Assembly: GCA_018659505.1 (NCBI GenBank)
Contig: JABJMI010000429.1
Coordinates: 1 to 8,517 of the forward strand
From: Planctomicrobium sp.
GTDB taxonomy: Bacteria; Planctomycetota; Planctomycetia; Planctomycetales; Planctomycetaceae
DNA length: 8,517 nt
Reading direction: 5' to 3'
The notes beneath the pieces were generated by a model that had not been told where the DNA came from, did no database searches, and worked only from the letters and a program-made list of their open reading frames with translations. Below, piece by piece: positions 5,854 to 8,517 of the stretch. Made by a program: the position numbers and the translations under genes. Each line of letters begins with the position of its first letter. Positions within the stretch are counted from its first letter, which is position 1.

Positions 5854-8138
5854 TTCTCTTCGTCTTCCTGTTGTGTCAGGCAGTTTTCTAGATCGTTGAG
5901 ACGACGATGAATCTCTTCAGCATCAGCCTTCGATAACTCTCGTTCACCGTAGCGAACGAGATAGAATTTGTTGACTAAGTCAGCTGGCCACTCTTCAAGA
6001 TTGTTTTTCAAAAGTTTCGGTTGAAGATCGGTCAGCGAGGTCGCCACGAATTCTTTCGCAGTTTGAGTTGGAGCCTGCTGAATCCCTTGCCGACGTAAAA
6101 TTTTCAGAAAGCGTCTATAGAAATCTACTTTTTGAATACGTTGAGTCGTCTTCTGAGATCGGAAATTTATCCCGTGGATCAGGCGATAAATTCTTCGAAA
6201 GGTCCAAATTGCTCCGCTGGTTAATGCCAGCAGCACGAACACAAAGAATCCGCCCTTGATGCTGAACCACTCTCCGGGGGACGTTAAAAAGTTGAGCAGA
6301 CTTTTGAAACTTGTTGCTCGTCCCTGCATCAGATTTTTTGCATTCGCCCAACTTTGTTGACCAATCTCTTGAATTGGCTTGTAGATAATTTGTTGCTGCT
6401 GTGTTTTGGATAGTTGAATTCCGGTGTTCCAGGCAGTTTCGAATTTCTGCTTGATGGCTGCGAATGAAGAGGTAGGTTTCATTTGCTCCTGAACCGATTC
6501 TGCCCGCGTTGCAGGAGTTGAATCAAGAACCACCCAGCTACCATCAATGTAAGCTTCTACCCAGCTATGAGCATGTAATTGCTGGACCAAGAATAGATTG
6601 AGATTTTTATCATACTGCCCCCCTTTGAAACCACTTACGAGTCTGGAGGGAATCCCGACACTTCGCAGCATGATCGCTAAAGAAGACGCATAGTATTCGC
6701 AGTGCCCTGACTTACGATTGAAAAGGAAATCTTCAATCGGGTCGACGCTGGCATCTTCGATTCGCAAGTCGAGCGAATAAGTGAATTCACTGGAATTCAA
6801 AAAGTAATTCTCTAAGAGCTTTGCTTTGTCTAGGTTTGATGACACATCACGAGTGATTTCCCTACTGAGTGCGATCACACGATCCATACCATCGGGGATC
6901 TGGCGTAATGTTTGCTGATAACCTCCAATAAATTGTAGCTGAGAAAATCGTGACCAGTAGTTACGTTGCGTTGAAAATGTCGAATCAAAAGCAGCTTCGT
7001 TAGAGCGTACGAAATATTCAAACGGTTGATTTAATGGTGCTTCATCATCGCGAATGATTTCATCAGAGAATTGTTGTCGAAAAACACGACGATCATCTGT
7101 GATTGCTCGTGCATATGCAGTATCTCCAAAGCTGAACAAGGCCGCTGATCCAATAGGCGAGATCTTATATCTTTGAGTGATCGGAGCGTAACGATTACGG
7201 CGGGAAAACCGCTGGAAGTTATCATTGGGTAATTGTTTCCAGCGACCATTCTCGTACTTCTCCATCACTGTCCCACGGAATAATGGTTCTGCTCCCAGAG
7301 TTGACCAGACTTCTGCTTCTGTAAACGGAAGCTCGGTCGCAGTATGGCTCAGAGCGAGTTCCATGACGACTTCGTCATTCTCAAGAATCTCACCCATGTC
7401 GCCGAGTTTGACCTCTTCAGTGAATCCGGTAAGAGGTCGCCCGTCCATTGCTTCATCAGAAAGGAAGGAGAATTGTCCGATCCAAATGCGTGGAGTGAAT
7501 AGGAAGAACATCAACGTCAAGCACAGCCCCAGGCAAGTCATCGTGCATGAGACTACGAGGAATCGCCAATTAAGCAGTCGGTGATCAACATCTCGGGAAA
7601 TTCCTCTCCATTGATCACCCACGACAAACTTTGAATCGAGATCATCTTTCTCAAGCTCATTTTGGGATTTCAAACTCGAGCCACGTGTTGATCGATAAAG
7701 AAGAAATACAGAGAGCGTCCAGGTTGCCAGGAAGGAATAGACAATGAGAGCACCGCCAAACCAGATGCTTTTGGTAAGTACCGAAGCCGTTGCAATTTGC
7801 AAAATGCTCAAGGCACACAGCCACCAGATATGCCGAGTCTCTTTTTTCTGAATCATGAAGACCCAGGTCAGGTAGACAATCAAGTGACCACCCGCAAGCA
7901 GTCGAGACTCGATTTCTCCATTGAAGAATTCTAAACCTGCAATGAGAAATGCAACAAATCCGAAGAGGTTGGCAACAACCGGTGGGACAGAAAACTTCTC
8001 TTCGATGTCGACGAAGAACAGCGTCGCTAACGCAATCAGCAAAGAACAACCCGCCAACGGTGAACCTTCCGCCACCGCGAAGATGATCCCGGACAATGAG
8101 ATCATGGCTGTCAGGCTGAAAAAGAGAATCGTTTTCAT
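5850..8138 (-). CDS. TgpA-type membrane transglutaminase-like protein (DUF3488, transglutaminase core, DUF4129)
   Basis: 762 residues. The N-terminal membrane region (DUF3488/TgpA_N-like) has hydrophobic segments near 3-21, 30-45, 54-72, 83-97, 103-120, 126-148 and 192-215. A large extracytoplasmic part follows, with the transglutaminase-like core: SGHCEYYAS (Cys480), HAHSWVEAY (His524) and VVLDSTP (Asp539) give a complete Cys-His-Asp triad. A Gln-rich stretch (TQQQQ, 579-583) precedes a membrane segment at about 629-648 and a C-terminal DUF4129-like tail (DFYRRFLKILRRQG, 672-685). This order is that of Pseudomonas TgpA, a periplasmic-facing protein; its bacterial substrate is not settled, and such folds may act as proteases or transglutaminases. 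The ATG (8136-8138) overlaps the upstream stop as ATGA and has GAGG 7 bases upstream. It is longer than I recall for Pseudomonas TgpA. The next gene (CPBP protease) overlaps its stop. Confidence 0.93.
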   Translation of the reverse strand: MKTILFFSLTAMISLSGIIFAVAEGSPLAGCSLLIALATLFFVDIEEKFSVPPVVANLFGFVAFLIAGLEFFNGEIESRLLAGGHLIVYLTWVFMIQKKETRHIWWLCALSILQIATASVLTKSIWFGGALIVYSFLATWTLSVFLLYRSTRGSSLKSQNELEKDDLDSKFVVGDQWRGISRDVDHRLLNWRFLVVSCTMTCLGLCLTLMFFLFTPRIWIGQFSFLSDEAMDGRPLTGFTEEVKLGDMGEILENDEVVMELALSHTATELPFTEAEVWSTLGAEPLFRGTVMEKYENGRWKQLPNDNFQRFSRRNRYAPITQRYKISPIGSAALFSFGDTAYARAITDDRRVFRQQFSDEIIRDDEAPLNQPFEYFVRSNEAAFDSTFSTQRNYWSRFSQLQFIGGYQQTLRQIPDGMDRVIALSREITRDVSSNLDKAKLLENYFLNSSEFTYSLDLRIEDASVDPIEDFLFNRKSGHCEYYASSLAIMLRSVGIPSRLVSGFKGGQYDKNLNLFLVQQLHAHSWVEAYIDGSWVVLDSTPATRAESVQEQMKPTSSFAAIKQKFETAWNTGIQLSKTQQQQIIYKPIQEIGQQSWANAKNLMQGRATSFKSLLNFLTSPGEWFSIKGGFFVFVLLALTSGAIWTFRRIYRLIHGINFRSQKTTQRIQKVDFYRRFLKILRRQGIQQAPTQTAKEFVATSLTDLQPKLLKNNLEEWPADLVNKFYLVRYGERELSKADAEEIHRRLNDLENCLTQQEDEEK

Positions 8139-8517
8139 TTTCCAACCTCATCTGAATCGATGAAGACGGGCAGAAGTTCCTCGCGCGAAGTCCCGTAAAT
8201 TTGAGCATCTTGCAGGCGATGTTCAGGATTCGCTTGCAAGGCTTCCCTCACTTCTTCCGGACGCGCTGTAATAATGACAACACGACGCTTGCCTGATTTC
8301 ACACGATCAAGGTCTTCGAAGAGTTGACTCGCTTCGATCTGATAATTTCCGTCAGTACGAGAGAAAGCGTCGAGGAGTTCGTCTACATGTGCTTCCCCCT
8401 GATCGCCCCGCCATTCAAGGTTCTCTTCGCCGGTAAGTCTCACATACAACGACGAAATACGACTGCTGCGAAGATGCTCCATGCAAACAGTCGTTGCGAA
8501 ACGAAGACCGCGTTCGA
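8135..8517 (-). CDS. DUF58 domain protein, C-terminal part (5' partial)
   Basis: The frame stays open to the right edge. Upstream of the internal ATG at 8480-8482 it reads ERGLRFATTVC, so that ATG is not the real start. About 126 residues are visible. The ERGLRFATTVCMEHLRSS stretch, the following SSLYVRLTG strand and the EAHVDELLDAFSRT helix fit the C-terminal von Willebrand A-like half of DUF58 proteins, which often carry a 'G.AHL..LL.AL' helix there. A further strand, RRVVIITARPEE, follows. The DUF58 motif region (YxxGDxxRxIDW) is off the window, so this is inferred from the tail and the neighbourhood: DUF58 genes recur directly upstream of TgpA genes, usually with a MoxR AAA+ ATPase before them. 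The TGA (8135-8137) overlaps the next gene's ATG by four bases (ATGA). DUF58 function is poorly known; roles with MoxR ATPases in assembly or chaperoning have been proposed. Confidence 0.7.
   Translation of the reverse strand, partial: ERGLRFATTVCMEHLRSSRISSLYVRLTGEENLEWRGDQGEAHVDELLDAFSRTDGNYQIEASQLFEDLDRVKSGKRRVVIITARPEEVREALQANPEHRLQDAQIYGTSREELLPVFIDSDEVGK
8146..8149 (-). promoter_or_regulatory. Ribosome binding site of the TgpA-like gene
   Basis: GAGG lies 7 bases upstream of ATG 8136-8138, inside the end of the DUF58 gene. Together with the ATGA overlap it fixes the start and fits coupled translation. Confidence 0.6.

Noticed and set aside
7657..8208. 183-residue minus-strand open frame overlapping the TgpA-like and DUF58 genes
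   Set aside because: It lies in another frame of the same strand across a gene with clear family motifs; it is Cys/Arg-rich with no recognisable domain.

Overview
The window looks like planctomycete chromosome. It has moderate GC, and its large left-hand protein joins LamG-like modules that end in a DSSGNG linker to a C-terminal array of DLSPL-type leucine-rich repeats. I associate that combination with Planctomycetes. The assignment rests on recalled family features and was not searched.

Layout: (1) Bases 1-3600, plus strand, hold the 3' part of a very large gene that is open at the left edge. It encodes the tail of one LamG-like module, four further LamG-like modules and an LRR array. (2) Bases 3627-4328, minus strand, encode a compact RluA-family pseudouridine synthase that converges on gene 1 across a 26-bp gap. 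(3) A 70-bp gap contains a perfect 9-bp GC-rich hairpin (4354-4374). (4) Bases 4399-5145 (or 5181), minus strand, encode a soluble protein I cannot assign to a function. It has its own sigma70-like promoter at 5226-5254. (5) Bases 5272-8517, minus strand, hold three genes in a row with 4-base start/stop overlaps. In transcription order these are the 3' end of a probable DUF58 gene, a TgpA-type membrane transglutaminase-like protein, and a CPBP (CAAX/Abi-type) intramembrane metalloprotease. This operon runs off the right edge.

How they work together: the DUF58 and TgpA genes are a recurrent bacterial pair, often preceded by a MoxR-type AAA+ ATPase, which would lie just beyond the right edge. 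The overlaps suggest that the CPBP protease is translated with them, giving a membrane-centred module with two potential hydrolases. The LamG-LRR protein is likely a binding or adhesion-type modular protein, or the sensory half of a larger one; its N-terminus is not in the window. The pseudouridine synthase is housekeeping RNA modification and has no evident link to its neighbours.

No RNA genes, insertion sequences, CRISPR arrays or attachment sites were seen, and no stretch over 300 bases lacks a gene. I do not see a clearly new biological system. The most unusual items are the alternating LamG module architecture with conserved linker DNA, the intergenic GC hairpin, and the overlap of the CPBP gene with the TgpA gene.
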